From positions 1-64,000 of the IMG/VR virus record IMGVR_UViG_3300043436_002883: DNA of 64,000 nucleotides; one strand, given 5' to 3'. The notes below the pieces were generated by a model. That model had not been told where the DNA came from. It saw nothing but the letters and a program-made list of their open reading frames with translations, and did no database searches. Below, piece after piece: positions 16,372 through 24,566 of the stretch. Positions within the stretch are counted from its first letter, which is position 1; each line of letters opens with the position of its first letter. This DNA is from a virus. Both the position numbers and the translations under genes were made by a program.

Positions 16372-17091
16372 CTATCTGTTTTTATGTTTTTCTAAAAACT
16401 CAAGAGTTGTTTTAACTTCTTGATGGATTCCATTTCTTGCATTAGTGTATCTTTGTGTTTTGTAAAAATCATCTGCATTTCTAGAAGAAGGCCAGAAGAA
16501 TGAAATAAAATTATTTCTTTCACCAGATGTAACGGGAGTAACTTCGTGTGGCACTTCTTCATCTCCAGTAAAGAATATAAAAGTTCCAGGTTTAGGCTTA
16601 ATTTTAAAATTTTGTAATGGAAAGTTTAATTCTCCGCCTTCGCAGTCTGAATAAAAGTATAAAAGTCCAGATCGGTCTAAATCGGCTCCAGGTCTTTCCA
16701 ACAATTCATCTTTTGATGATACAAACCTATTGTCCATGTGTAAAACATTTTGTCCGCCAGTAAGCATCTTGCTGTAAAAAGCTGTCTTTAACTCGTAATC
16801 TTCTTTATAAAAATCAGATATTACACGAGACATAACTGGGCATAACATTGAAAGCAAATCAATTGCAACATTGTGCCAAGGATCGCTATTATATGGAGAA
16901 ATTGTTTTTGTTAAGCCAATCTGCTCTGCATCCGCACCAGCGTTGGGCCCAGAGAATACGGAAGGGCCAGCTTTTTGATGACTCATGTCAACATGAGGAT
17001 TAATAGCATTGTATATAAACATTGCTGTATCTGGAGAAATAAAATCTTCAATAATGTGAATTTTTCCGTCTATGCTTTTGATGTTTTTCAT
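16372..17091 (-). CDS. 2OG-Fe(II) oxygenase (prolyl 4-hydroxylase-like)
   Basis: 239 aa. The double-stranded beta-helix ligands are visible: HMDNRF (HxD), EGGELNFPLQNFKIKPKPGTFIFF, then EVPHEVTPVTSGERNNF with the distal His and the Arg that binds 2-oxoglutarate. Such enzymes hydroxylate Pro or other residues. It is one of a set of related genes in this phage. Leaderless promoter TATAGT 6 nt before the start. Confidence 0.9.
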   Translation of the reverse strand: MKNIKSIDGKIHIIEDFISPDTAMFIYNAINPHVDMSHQKAGPSVFSGPNAGADAEQIGLTKTISPYNSDPWHNVAIDLLSMLCPVMSRVISDFYKEDYELKTAFYSKMLTGGQNVLHMDNRFVSSKDELLERPGADLDRSGLLYFYSDCEGGELNFPLQNFKIKPKPGTFIFFTGDEEVPHEVTPVTSGERNNFISFFWPSSRNADDFYKTQRYTNARNGIHQEVKTTLEFLEKHKNR

Positions 17092-17097
17092 ATATAT

Positions 17098-17121
17098 ACT
17101 ATACCATATTTGTGCTATAAT
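17098..17121. promoter_or_regulatory. Divergent pair of leaderless promoters
   Basis: On the minus strand TATAGT (17098-17103) lies 6 nt before the oxygenase ATG. On the plus strand TATAAT (17116-17121) lies 6 nt before the ATG at 17128. The two -10 boxes are only 12 nt apart, so the polymerases would compete. Confidence 0.75.
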
Positions 17122-17127
17122 TGATAC

Positions 17128-17274
17128 ATGGAAAAATATTTAATTAAAGTCAATATTGATATAGAGGTTGAAGCCTTCAATGAATCTGATGCAAAAGAAT
17201 ATGCCCTTGACGTATTAAATATAGATAACGAAATTAAACATATAGATATTTTAAAGATAAAAAAAGTCAAATAG
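17128..17274 (+). CDS. Small hypothetical protein
   Basis: 48 aa, leaderless start. A short beta-alpha-beta pattern (YLIKVNIDIEVEAFNESDAKEYALD) reminiscent of small 'DpnD/PcfM-like' phage domains, but too short for a firm family call. Confidence 0.65.
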   Translation: MEKYLIKVNIDIEVEAFNESDAKEYALDVLNIDNEIKHIDILKIKKVK

Positions 17275-17278
17275 TCTA

Positions 17279-17308
17279 TTGACAATATAGGCTCAGATAT
17301 TATATAAT
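17279..17308 (+). promoter_or_regulatory. Sigma70-like promoter
   Basis: TTGACA at 17279-17284, 18-nt spacer, TATAAT at 17303-17308, followed by an about 28-nt leader to the GTG at 17343. Confidence 0.8.
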
Positions 17309-17342
17309 AGGATATAGGCGGAACTAACAGACAGGAAAATAA

Positions 17343-17576
17343 GTGCTAGTTTTGACGCCTAAAGGAGTTGATGTCTTTATTAAAAGATTTAGCTCTAAAG
17401 ACAGACAGTCCTATTGGGACAACTATAATCTCATTATATGGAAAAGGAACCCTACTGGATTCTCTAATAAAAATGGATTATTTAAAAATAATTCTTGGGG
17501 AATTGCAGAAAACTTTCCTATAAATACAGACGGAACATGGAAGATGTCGGACAAATATGTCAAATATTTTAAATGA
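17343..17576 (+). CDS. Hypothetical protein upstream of WhiB
   Basis: 77 aa, GTG start, aromatic-rich (YWDNYNLIIWKRN, NNSWGIAENF). No family recognised. It overlaps the whiB-like gene by 20 nt. Confidence 0.65.
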   Translation: MLVLTPKGVDVFIKRFSSKDRQSYWDNYNLIIWKRNPTGFSNKNGLFKNNSWGIAENFPINTDGTWKMSDKYVKYFK

Positions 17577-17868
17577 TCTAGGTGTAGAAGAGAACGATTT
17601 TAAGTGGTTTGATATTGCTGTATGTAGAGGTATGGATACAAATTTATTCTTTGATAAATATGAATCAGACCCAGTTATAGCGGCAAGCATTGATGAGGCC
17701 TGCTTAAGTTGTCCAGTTTCCAAAGACTGTTTTGAGTCAGGCTCCATAAACAATGATCACGGAGTATGGGGCGGAATCTATCTAAACTCTGGCGAGATAG
17801 ATAAGGTAAAAAATATTCACAAGACAAAAGACTTGTGGCAAAAAATTAGAACAAAAAATGGTATTTAA
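17557..17868 (+). CDS. WhiB-family Fe-S transcription regulator
   Basis: 103 aa. Cys in IAVCRG, then CLSCPVSKDC gives the C...CxxCx5C cluster-binding set, followed by the GVWGG turn and a basic tail that contacts DNA. WhiB proteins are restricted to actinobacteria and their phages; they bind sigma factor region 4 and respond to redox state or NO. Phage versions can block superinfection or redirect host transcription. Confidence 0.93.
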   Translation: MSNILNDLGVEENDFKWFDIAVCRGMDTNLFFDKYESDPVIAASIDEACLSCPVSKDCFESGSINNDHGVWGGIYLNSGEIDKVKNIHKTKDLWQKIRTKNGI

Positions 17869-17870
17869 CG

Positions 17871-18200
17871 GTGGAGTTTATCAATAAAGATAAAGATCAC
17901 TTTAAGTATGGTGTTAATGAATGGACAGGTGAACCAAATAAGCCTGTATTTTATACCGCAGAAATGGCAAAAAGAATCAGGGAAATTAAAAAGCCTGATA
18001 TGGGTTTGCAGATGGACATAGTGAAGTATCCACAGTTTTTAGCAATAAGACTATATGAAGACAATTTTTTAAAATACGAAGGTGTTAAAAAAGAAATGGT
18101 AATTGATTATGTTGGAAAGGTTAAAAAGGTAATCGAGTCTTACGGAGTAAGATGCGAACTAGAGGGGGTACCAAGTGCGAGAATACTACGAAGTAATTAA
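17871..18200 (+). CDS. Hypothetical protein
   Basis: 109 aa, GTG start 3 nt after the whiB stop. A conserved-looking C-terminus (YVGKVKKVIESYGVRCELEGVPSARIL) suggests an alpha/beta fold. No function recognised. Confidence 0.65.
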   Translation: MEFINKDKDHFKYGVNEWTGEPNKPVFYTAEMAKRIREIKKPDMGLQMDIVKYPQFLAIRLYEDNFLKYEGVKKEMVIDYVGKVKKVIESYGVRCELEGVPSARILRSN

Positions 18201-18372
18201 GATCGTATTCATTCATTCTGAAAGAGTATACGGCTCAGTAGAAAGCTTGGGCCTATATGCATCAAAAGTTAGATACCAAAAAGATGGTATTGAAATAGAA
18301 GAGGTGTTGGAAAATGATGAGTTTACTGTAATGGATGAAATTATTTTTGAGCACGAAGAGGAATCTAATTAA
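18175..18372 (+). CDS. Hypothetical protein
   Basis: 65 aa, GTG start overlapping the previous gene by 26 nt. Beta-rich N-terminal half and an acidic C-terminus. Not recognised. Confidence 0.6.
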   Translation: MREYYEVIKIVFIHSERVYGSVESLGLYASKVRYQKDGIEIEEVLENDEFTVMDEIIFEHEEESN

Positions 18373-18608
18373 TGGAAAAAATATTGTGTTACTGCTGTAA
18401 CAAGACAAAAAATAAGCTAAATGTAAGAAAATCAATCTTGATGCCAATTAACCTATTAATGTGCGAAACATGCATAGCGTCTAAATTTGAGCCAAGATGG
18501 GTAGTAATTCTTGCGGGCAGGCAACTGGGATCTGAAGCTGTTAAAGAATTCATTATTAAAAAAAGATACGCAGGCAATGACATTATTGCCTCTGAACTTT
18601 TGGTTTAA
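18372..18608 (+). CDS. Four-cysteine zinc protein
   Basis: 78 aa. CYCCNKTKN and CETCIASKFEPRWVVILAGR form a CxxC...CxxC zinc site. The segment after it (FEPRWVVILAGR...IIKKRYAGNDIIASEL) is a pattern I associate with small actinophage proteins of unknown role. Confidence 0.75.
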   Translation: MEKILCYCCNKTKNKLNVRKSILMPINLLMCETCIASKFEPRWVVILAGRQLGSEAVKEFIIKKRYAGNDIIASELLV

Positions 18609-18679
18609 GTCAACTAAAAATAATTTAATAAATTTAGATTAGTTTTGAATTATAACTATTAGTCAAGTATAATTTACAC

Positions 18680-18961
18680 ATGAGCTTATTAGAATGGATT
18701 GTGCTGTCGGCTGCTGCAAGCGCTGGACTAGGATACTTTGTAGGCAAATTCATTAAACTATTTAAGACTTGGTTTGATTTTATTGATGAGTGGTATGGAA
18801 CGGAAGATACTCCAGGAATAACCGCTAGGCTAAATGACGGACAAGAGCATTTTAATAAAATAGACATTGAGCTGGCAACAATTAAAGCTGAGCTATTTAA
18901 TAATGGCGGGTCTTCCTTGCGTGATGCAATTGACCGCATTGAAAAAAATACCTCAAAATAG
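18680..18961 (+). CDS. Membrane-anchored helical protein
   Basis: 93 aa. One N-terminal membrane helix (about residues 6-24), then amphipathic and coiled-coil-like helices. Leaderless promoter: TTGAAT, 17 nt, TATAAT and 6 nt to the ATG. It may be a spanin-like or lysis accessory protein; unproven. Confidence 0.65.
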   Translation: MSLLEWIVLSAAASAGLGYFVGKFIKLFKTWFDFIDEWYGTEDTPGITARLNDGQEHFNKIDIELATIKAELFNNGGSSLRDAIDRIEKNTSK

Positions 18962-18998
18962 ACTATACCTTCGAATTTATATTTAGTATACTAGATGT

Positions 18999-19556
18999 AT
19001 GACCTGTATAGTAGCTATTGCCCAAAATGGTGTTGTTTATATGGCATCCGACCATGCCGCATCGGATGACAAAACTGGCTGGATCCTTGCAAGAAAAGAA
19101 CCTAAAGTATTTAAAGTAGGTCAGTATGGGATTGCATTTACAGATTCATTTCGCATGGGACAAATTTTGCAGTATTCGTGGGCTCCACCAAAGTATACAC
19201 CAACAAAAACTAATTCAGGTTTAGATAAGTTTATGAGAACTAAATTTATTGATTCAGTAAAACAAGCATTTAAAGACAATGGTTATGGAAGCATTGGATC
19301 TTCTTCAGAAGAAGATACGGGTGGAATTTTTATAGTCGGTGTGTGTGGTCGCATATTTACAATAGATGAAGATTTTCATGTTGGAGAAAATGTTGTTAAC
19401 TATATGGCGGAGGGAAGCGGAGGAATGATAGCACTAGGGGCTCTGTATGCTACAAAGAATCAGAAGAATCCACGCTTGCGCTTAAAGGCTGCATTAGAAG
19501 CTGCTTCAGAGTTCAATATGAGCGTATCTGCTCCCTATACATACATTCAGGTTTAA
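18999..19556 (+). CDS. Ntn-hydrolase, proteasome beta/HslV-like
   Basis: 185 aa. TCIVAIAQNGVVYMASDHAAS directly after the initiator Met matches the N-terminal nucleophile (Thr2) strand of proteasome beta and HslV subunits, and SGGMIALGALYA matches the GSG-x-A(L)GAL motif of the fold. Met removal would expose Thr as nucleophile. No ATPase partner is encoded nearby. It could form its own peptidase ring or join host proteasome-like machinery. Leaderless promoter TATACT. Confidence 0.82.
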   Translation: MTCIVAIAQNGVVYMASDHAASDDKTGWILARKEPKVFKVGQYGIAFTDSFRMGQILQYSWAPPKYTPTKTNSGLDKFMRTKFIDSVKQAFKDNGYGSIGSSSEEDTGGIFIVGVCGRIFTIDEDFHVGENVVNYMAEGSGGMIALGALYATKNQKNPRLRLKAALEAASEFNMSVSAPYTYIQV

Positions 19557-19570
19557 GGTATAATAGAACT

Positions 19571-19924
19571 ATGAAATGGCTCATAGTAATTGCAGTTACT
19601 CTTGCAGTATACATCTGGGCATCAAAAGTTAAAGCCAGGATTAAGCTATTCTTTGATAACTATGAGGTTTTGCTGGTAGACAAAGAAGATGTAGAACGAG
19701 AAGGATCACACACTGACGATATTTTAAATCTTCGTCCAGAAACTTACGAAAACTCTATTGATTTAAGAGGCACTCCAACTCACATTTGTCCCTGTGGATC
19801 ACAAATATGGAGCCTTAAGGTTATATTTGAAGATTTTGAAATTGCTACATATTTCTTAGACATGGAATGTGTTAGTTGTGGTAGTGTTGCTACAGCACCT
19901 ACTCCCGTAGACAGAAAGGAATAA
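19571..19924 (+). CDS. Membrane-anchored zinc-ribbon protein
   Basis: 117 aa. N-terminal membrane helix (residues 2-17), basic stretch, then a zinc ribbon CPCGSQIWSL...CVSCGSVATAP in the last third. Leaderless promoter (TATAAT 6 nt before ATG). Unknown role. Confidence 0.7.
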   Translation: MKWLIVIAVTLAVYIWASKVKARIKLFFDNYEVLLVDKEDVEREGSHTDDILNLRPETYENSIDLRGTPTHICPCGSQIWSLKVIFEDFEIATYFLDMECVSCGSVATAPTPVDRKE

Positions 19925-20106
19925 TGATGAGAAAGTCAGAAAGACTAAGACTGCTCGAAATGCAGGTAGTCAGACTTGAAATGATGGTGGAGCTATACAC
20001 ACAAAGCTTAACTAATCTATTACAATCTCAGGGCCTACAGTCACCAACCAACCTAGACGCTGGTAAATGGTATAAGGCTAAATTAGATACACTAGACAAA
20101 GAATAG
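19924..20106 (+). CDS. Small coiled-coil protein
   Basis: 60 aa, overlapping the previous stop. Residues 5-35 are a regular heptad-type helix (RLRLLEMQVVRLEMMVEL). May oligomerise with a neighbour. Confidence 0.6.
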   Translation: MMRKSERLRLLEMQVVRLEMMVELYTQSLTNLLQSQGLQSPTNLDAGKWYKAKLDTLDKE

Positions 20107-20145
20107 GCTATTGACAATCTGTCATTATTTAGTAGAATAGATAGT

Positions 20146-21087
20146 ATGAATAAAAAAATAATCACGGCTCTAGTAGCCCTAGCACTGGTTTTACCTACAA
20201 CTGCAACTGCTGCTGTTAAAAACAACATCAGCAATAAGTCAGCACAAGTTCCAACAATAGCAATCCTTGATACAGCGATTGACACATCTCTACCAATGTT
20301 TAAAGACAAAATTATTTATGAGGCATGCGTTGTTCAATGGAGCTCATGTCCTAATGGACTATCTGTTATGGAAGGCCCAGGATCTGCTACATTAAAGACA
20401 GAATGGCTTTCAAAGAACGGATTTGACCACGGAACACAAATGTCATCTCTTGCGGTTAGGACAAACCCAAACATCAATATTGTTTTTGTTAAAATTATCG
20501 GTACAAATATTAATGGACTAAGACAGGCTGCTGGAGAAGCAACTGTATTCAATGCATTAGATTGGGTAATTCAAAACAAAAATAGGTTTAACATTCAAGC
20601 AGTTTCTATGTCCCAGGGGCACCACAACCTTGCGACTGGTTCAGATTATTGCCCTAAGACGCCAATAACTGAATCAAAAATTGAAACATTAAAGTCAATG
20701 GACGTTGGAGTATTTTTCCCAACAGGGAACGCTAGAGACTATTCAAGAATTGATTGGCCTGCATGTATTCCTTCTGCGATAGCAATTGGTGCTACAATGC
20801 CAACAAAAACAGTTGCGGTCTATAGCAACTATGACCCTAAGCTTACAGATTTTTTTGCACAGGGAACAACTCAAGCAATAACTGTAGGCGGAAAAACTAT
20901 CAACGTTGCGGGAACTTCTAATGCAACTGTAATTGCAGCAACCTCTTGGGCAACAATCAAAGCCTCAAAGCCAAACCTTACATATGCACAGATATATGAC
21001 TTAATTGCTAGAACATCAATCAATACATCTAGTTCTAAAGTACTTTCGGGTAAGTTAATTGATCTAACTGGCGCTCTTAATGGCTGA
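20146..21087 (+). CDS. Secreted subtilisin-like (S8) serine protease
   Basis: 313 aa with signal peptide (residues 1-22). Catalytic triad: Asp42 in AILDTAID, His95 in DHGTQMS, Ser258 in GTSNATVIAA, plus oxyanion Asn in PTGNAR. Complete catalytic domain without a recognisable propeptide. Exported from the infected cell or carried on the virion, it could degrade surface proteins. Promoter TTGACA, 16 nt, TAGAAT with 7 nt to the start. Confidence 0.9.
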   Translation: MNKKIITALVALALVLPTTATAAVKNNISNKSAQVPTIAILDTAIDTSLPMFKDKIIYEACVVQWSSCPNGLSVMEGPGSATLKTEWLSKNGFDHGTQMSSLAVRTNPNINIVFVKIIGTNINGLRQAAGEATVFNALDWVIQNKNRFNIQAVSMSQGHHNLATGSDYCPKTPITESKIETLKSMDVGVFFPTGNARDYSRIDWPACIPSAIAIGATMPTKTVAVYSNYDPKLTDFFAQGTTQAITVGGKTINVAGTSNATVIAATSWATIKASKPNLTYAQIYDLIARTSINTSSSKVLSGKLIDLTGALNG

Positions 21088-21289
21088 TCAGTTAACCGTA
21101 CTTGAAGAAATTATTAAAGAAATCGGTGAGGAGTTGTACCAGAAATGGTACAACGCCCTTGCGATGGAAGATAGAAACGAAGAAGCTTCAAAAGCAATGT
21201 CTGTAAATGCAGGCGAAACTGCGTTTTGGGTTGTTCAAACATTTATGAATAAATTTAATAATGCAGCAGAGGAACTAAAAGGAGAGTAA
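21080..21289 (+). CDS. Small helical protein
   Basis: 69 aa, overlapping the protease gene. Entirely helical, acidic. No family recognised; coupled to the thioredoxin gene that follows. Confidence 0.6.
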   Translation: MADQLTVLEEIIKEIGEELYQKWYNALAMEDRNEEASKAMSVNAGETAFWVVQTFMNKFNNAAEELKGE

Positions 21290-21290
21290 G

Positions 21291-21593
21291 TTGATAGTTA
21301 CAGATGAAAGCTTTGATGGAGTGCTTAAGTCTCACGATTTAGTTCTCATTGATTTCTGGGCTCCATGGTGTGGTCCTTGCAAAAAGATCTCTCCAATCCT
21401 AGATGAAATATCAAATGAGCGTGGATTGTGGGTCGGAAAGTTAAATGTTGATGAGAATCCTATCAAAACAGCAGAATACTCTGTAACTTCTATCCCTTAT
21501 ATGGTATTATTTAAATCGGGAAAGCCAGTAAAAACAATTGCTGGCGCTAAGCCTAAGCATCTAATGCTGGAAGAGATTTCAGAATGGATTTAG
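21291..21593 (+). CDS. Thioredoxin
   Basis: 100 aa, TTG start with GGAG upstream. LIDFWAPWCGPCKKISPIL carries the WCGPC active site; cis-Pro is in TSIPYMVLF. The normal length of bacterial thioredoxin. A likely electron donor for the class II ribonucleotide reductase at 47445-49379, whose C-terminal Cys pair needs re-reduction. Confidence 0.95.
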   Translation: MIVTDESFDGVLKSHDLVLIDFWAPWCGPCKKISPILDEISNERGLWVGKLNVDENPIKTAEYSVTSIPYMVLFKSGKPVKTIAGAKPKHLMLEEISEWI

Positions 21594-21784
21594 AATTTGA
21601 TTCCGAAGACTCTAATCACTTAGAGTTTGAAATCTGGCTTAAGAATGGCTATGACCGTGGATGGGTATCGGATGTATTTTGCGATACTCATGATGGTCCA
21701 CCAATGTCAGATGAAGAAATGCAAGAATGGGATGAAGGTGGAGATCCCTGCTCGTTTCATGTAAAGATACATGAATTACACTAA
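21584..21784 (+). CDS. Small conserved acidic protein
   Basis: 66 aa. GWVSDVFCDTHDGPPMSDEE and GGDPCSFHVKIHEL form a pattern seen in short proteins of actinobacteria and their phages; Cys and His could bind a metal. Function unknown. Confidence 0.7.
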   Translation: MDLEFDSEDSNHLEFEIWLKNGYDRGWVSDVFCDTHDGPPMSDEEMQEWDEGGDPCSFHVKIHELH

Positions 21785-21786
21785 CT

Positions 21787-21811
21787 TTCTGTGCTCACAT
21801 AAGACACAGAA
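21787..21811 (+). terminator. Hairpin before the surface-protein gene
   Basis: TTCTGTG at 21787-21793 pairs with CACAGAA at 21805-21811. There is no U-run after it, so it may be a 5' leader hairpin of the next gene rather than a terminator. Confidence 0.35.
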
Positions 21812-21832
21812 GAAATAAGGAGAATAAATTAA

Positions 21833-22864
21833 ATGAACTCATTTAAGAAAGTATCGCTAATCATCGCTGCAGCCCTGACTAGCACAATGCTAGTATCGCC
21901 AGCAGCTAACGCTAACGCTGGAACTGTCACCCTAACGGTGGCGGGTTCTGCAGCAACAGGTGGAACAGTAGTAACAACTCCTGTAGCACTGCCAGTACCA
22001 GCAGATAACAGTATCGATGCAGCAGATGCATTGAAGATTGCCGTAACATCAGTAGACACAGGCACAGTAGTAACAGCAGTTGCAGTTAATGCAACAATTG
22101 TTCCTGCCCTAACTGGAACTACAGTAGTCACAGCATCATCTGGAACATCAACACTTTCAGTTTCAACAGGAACTGGAAACTCAGCAGACTTTTATGTATA
22201 TACTAAAAGTACAGCAGTAGGATCAGTATCGATTACTCGTGCTGGAACTACAACAGTTTACTATGTACAAGGTACCGCAGGTGCTTTGAACTCAATTACA
22301 CTAACCGCTCCTGCATCAGCAGCAGCAGGTACATCACAGGTGCTTAAGGTATCTGGATTTGACGTGTTCGGTAATCCAAAGAGTGGGGCCACTATCAATA
22401 CATTGGTTTCAAGCTCAGGTGCAGCATTGTCAACAGCGCTAACAACTGACACAGCAACAGCAACTATTGGAACAAAAGAGCAGACAATTACAATTCCTGC
22501 AACTGGTTCAGTAACAGTAGTTGCATACGCAACAGTTGCTACAGCAGTAACAGGACTTGCAACTCCAATTGGATCAGCAAGTGCTACTATTGCAGTGCGT
22601 GATGTAGTAGGAGAGCTTGCAGCAGCAAACTCAACAATTGCAACACTTCGTGCAGAACTAGCAGCAGCTAATTCAGCACTAACAGCAGAAAAGGCTGGAC
22701 GTGCAGCAGACAAGGCTGCATCAGATTCAGCAACAGTTACCGCCAAGGCAGCATCTGATCTAGCGGCAGCAACAGCAGCAGCAAAGTACAAGGCGGAATA
22801 CAATGCACTTGCTACAAAGTGGAACAAGAAGTTCCCTAAGCTAAAGGTAGCACTAAAGAAGTAA
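21833..22864 (+). CDS. Secreted Ala/Thr-rich surface protein
   Basis: 343 aa with AAGGAG ribosome site. Signal peptide at residues 1-27 (KKVSLIIAAALTSTMLVSPAANA). Low-complexity Thr/Val/Ala beta-rich body with an Ig-like segment (SGFDVFGNPKSGATINTLV), then an alanine-rich coiled coil (ELAAANSTIATLRAELAAAN) and a basic end. It resembles S-layer-like secreted proteins of freshwater actinobacteria. Perhaps made to coat the infected cell or the virion; inference only. Confidence 0.75.
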   Translation: MNSFKKVSLIIAAALTSTMLVSPAANANAGTVTLTVAGSAATGGTVVTTPVALPVPADNSIDAADALKIAVTSVDTGTVVTAVAVNATIVPALTGTTVVTASSGTSTLSVSTGTGNSADFYVYTKSTAVGSVSITRAGTTTVYYVQGTAGALNSITLTAPASAAAGTSQVLKVSGFDVFGNPKSGATINTLVSSSGAALSTALTTDTATATIGTKEQTITIPATGSVTVVAYATVATAVTGLATPIGSASATIAVRDVVGELAAANSTIATLRAELAAANSALTAEKAGRAADKAASDSATVTAKAASDLAAATAAAKYKAEYNALATKWNKKFPKLKVALKK

Positions 22865-22875
22865 TTCTTTAAATT

Positions 22876-22905
22876 AAAGGGGCAGGACTTAGGTCTTGCC
22901 CCTTT
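22876..22905 (+). terminator. Rho-independent terminator
   Basis: 13-bp stem AAAGGGGCAGGAC / GTCTTGCCCCTTT with a 4-nt loop directly behind the surface-protein gene, ending in a T-rich stretch. Confidence 0.88.
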
Positions 22906-22930
22906 ATACTATAAATGATAGAATAGGGCT

Positions 22931-23086
22931 ATGGATAAACTCATAGAGTACCTAGATGAAAATCATAGAAAAAAAATTGCGGACGAGATAAAATATTTAG
23001 AATTGCCTCCAGAGTGGAGACCACATGAAGTTATACGATATATAGTAAGGATTATAGAAAAGCAAAATGGGCAAACACCACGATAA
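22931..23086 (+). CDS. Small helical protein
   Basis: 51 aa, leaderless start (TAGAAT 6 nt upstream). Amphipathic helices with many charged residues. No family recognised. Confidence 0.6.
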   Translation: MDKLIEYLDENHRKKIADEIKYLELPPEWRPHEVIRYIVRIIEKQNGQTPR

Positions 23087-23210
23087 GATTAAAAAAGCAC
23101 TAGAGCAAAGAATTGCTGCAACACCAAACGGTGCAGGATTTAAAAAGCCTGGTTCTATGAATAAAAAGAAGACAGGTTACCGTGGTCAAACGGCCAAAGG
23201 ATCTAAATAG
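23067..23210 (+). CDS. Small basic protein
   Basis: 47 aa, overlaps both neighbours. Lys/Gly-rich, probably unstructured and nucleic-acid binding. Not recognised. Confidence 0.5.
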   Translation: MGKHHDKIKKALEQRIAATPNGAGFKKPGSMNKKKTGYRGQTAKGSK

Positions 23211-23332
23211 TGTTTGGTGAAATATGTGAGTGGCCTGGATGTAGCAACAAATCCACTAGGATAGCTGCTAAACCAGAAGGCGGAATTATAGATATCTGTG
23301 ACAAATGCTGGCACAATAGCTACAAAAGTTAA
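23210..23332 (+). CDS. Tiny zinc-finger protein
   Basis: 40 aa, GTG start sharing a base with the previous stop. CEWPGC and CDKCWHN give a four-Cys zinc site with a GIIDICDKCW pattern typical of short phage zinc fingers. Confidence 0.6.
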   Translation: MFGEICEWPGCSNKSTRIAAKPEGGIIDICDKCWHNSYKS

Positions 23333-23342
23333 GAGGAATGAA

Positions 23343-23561
23343 ATGGAATCAAATAAAAGAAGTCTGTACAAGTCATTGTCTTGGCCTGCAGTTCATATCC
23401 TTTTTGTAGGAACATTAGTTTATTGTTTTGAACTGCTTATTACTGGAGAAGCACACTGGGAATATGCTGGTACATTTGCAATAATTTATACTATGTGTGA
23501 AGCCCTAGGCTTTTTCCTACACGAAAGAGCATGGAACAAGTATGGGAATAAAATTAAGTAA
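23343..23561 (+). CDS. DUF2061-family membrane protein
   Basis: 72 aa from the ATG at 23343 with AGAGG upstream. RSLYKSLSWPAVH, a membrane helix, ITGEAHWEYAGTFAIIYTMCEALGFFLHERAW: the two-helix DUF2061 pattern ending in HERxW. Role unknown. Confidence 0.8.
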   Translation: MESNKRSLYKSLSWPAVHILFVGTLVYCFELLITGEAHWEYAGTFAIIYTMCEALGFFLHERAWNKYGNKIK

Positions 23562-24178
23562 TGAAAATATTATCAGACAGAATTTTCATAATTGAAGATT
23601 TTTTATCTGAAGATACTTGTAATTTTTTAATAAAAAGCTTTTCTAATAATCTAATAAAAGCACCAGAGTGGACACTTGGATCAGGAGATTATTCTGGCGG
23701 AGCGAGTAAAGGGTTCTGGAAAGAAGGAGTTTTTGCAGGACCATCTTACGGATACAAGCATAGGCAAGTAGAGCTTTCTGCTACCAACAAAATAATACCT
23801 TATAATGGGGATAACGATTTATCAAAAGATTTATTAACTGGCGTAGGTATTTTACAAGAAAAAGCAGTTGCAAATATATTTAAAAAAGATATATATTTAG
23901 ATCATATGCTTTACTGCCATATGATACCAGGTGCAAAAAATGAATTGCATTGGGACAATTGGCTAGACATTCAGACAGAAGATCACTCTGGATTATTATA
24001 TTTAACTGATGATTATGAAGGCGGACTTCTTCAGTTTCCAGATCAGGGTATTTCTTTAAAGCCTAAAAGAGGAACTTTTATATGCTTTAAGGGAGATGAT
24101 GATTTGCCGCATGAGGTTACAGAAGTGACCTCTGGAAATCGTATAAATCTAATAACATTCTACTCAATTAGATCTTAG
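23561..24178 (+). CDS. 2OG-Fe(II) oxygenase (prolyl 4-hydroxylase-like)
   Basis: 205 aa, start overlapping the previous stop. ELHWDNW (HxD), YEGGLLQFPDQGISLKPKRGTFICF and DLPHEVTEVTSGNRINLITF contain all three iron ligands and the 2OG-binding Arg. Closest in layout to the gene at 16372-17091. Confidence 0.9.
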   Translation: MKILSDRIFIIEDFLSEDTCNFLIKSFSNNLIKAPEWTLGSGDYSGGASKGFWKEGVFAGPSYGYKHRQVELSATNKIIPYNGDNDLSKDLLTGVGILQEKAVANIFKKDIYLDHMLYCHMIPGAKNELHWDNWLDIQTEDHSGLLYLTDDYEGGLLQFPDQGISLKPKRGTFICFKGDDDLPHEVTEVTSGNRINLITFYSIRS

Positions 24179-24258
24179 TCTATTAAAAAATAAATGCTAT
24201 AATAGAGGTATAGATGGACCTCTAGACCCATCTAAATACAACCTATAGGAGTAATACA

Positions 24259-24417
24259 ATGACAAACGGAAATGATCTAACAGGATTCAATGAAGTAAAA
24301 GCACCAACAACAACAGCTTGGAATGGCGAGCAATATGCAGCAGATCCTGCAGCAGCGTTCCCATCAACAGATAAGTCGTCACAAGATGGTTCAGGCCTAG
24401 GCAACGGCGGTAAGTAA
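24259..24417 (+). CDS. Small low-complexity protein
   Basis: 52 aa, TATAGGAG ribosome site; TATAAT near 24199 with a leader that contains AGATGG/CCATCT. Rich in Ala, Thr, Gly, probably disordered. May be a virion decoration or scaffold peptide; unknown. Confidence 0.55.
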   Translation: MTNGNDLTGFNEVKAPTTTAWNGEQYAADPAAAFPSTDKSSQDGSGLGNGGK

Positions 24418-24419
24418 TA

Positions 24420-24566
24420 ATGTGTACAGAATGCGGATGCAACATCTTTGGAATGGCTTATATGGAGCCAGTAACCATCGTTGATGTGTCAACAGATGGA
24501 GAGTCAGGTCTAACATTAGAAATGACTGCAACACCAGAGCAGACAAGACAATTTATTAATGAGTAA
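24420..24566 (+). CDS. Small Cys-containing protein
   Basis: 48 aa. CTECGC at the N-terminus, then a beta-like acidic part. The N-terminal cysteines resemble those of the peptide at 24825. Unknown role. Confidence 0.55.
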   Translation: MCTECGCNIFGMAYMEPVTIVDVSTDGESGLTLEMTATPEQTRQFINE

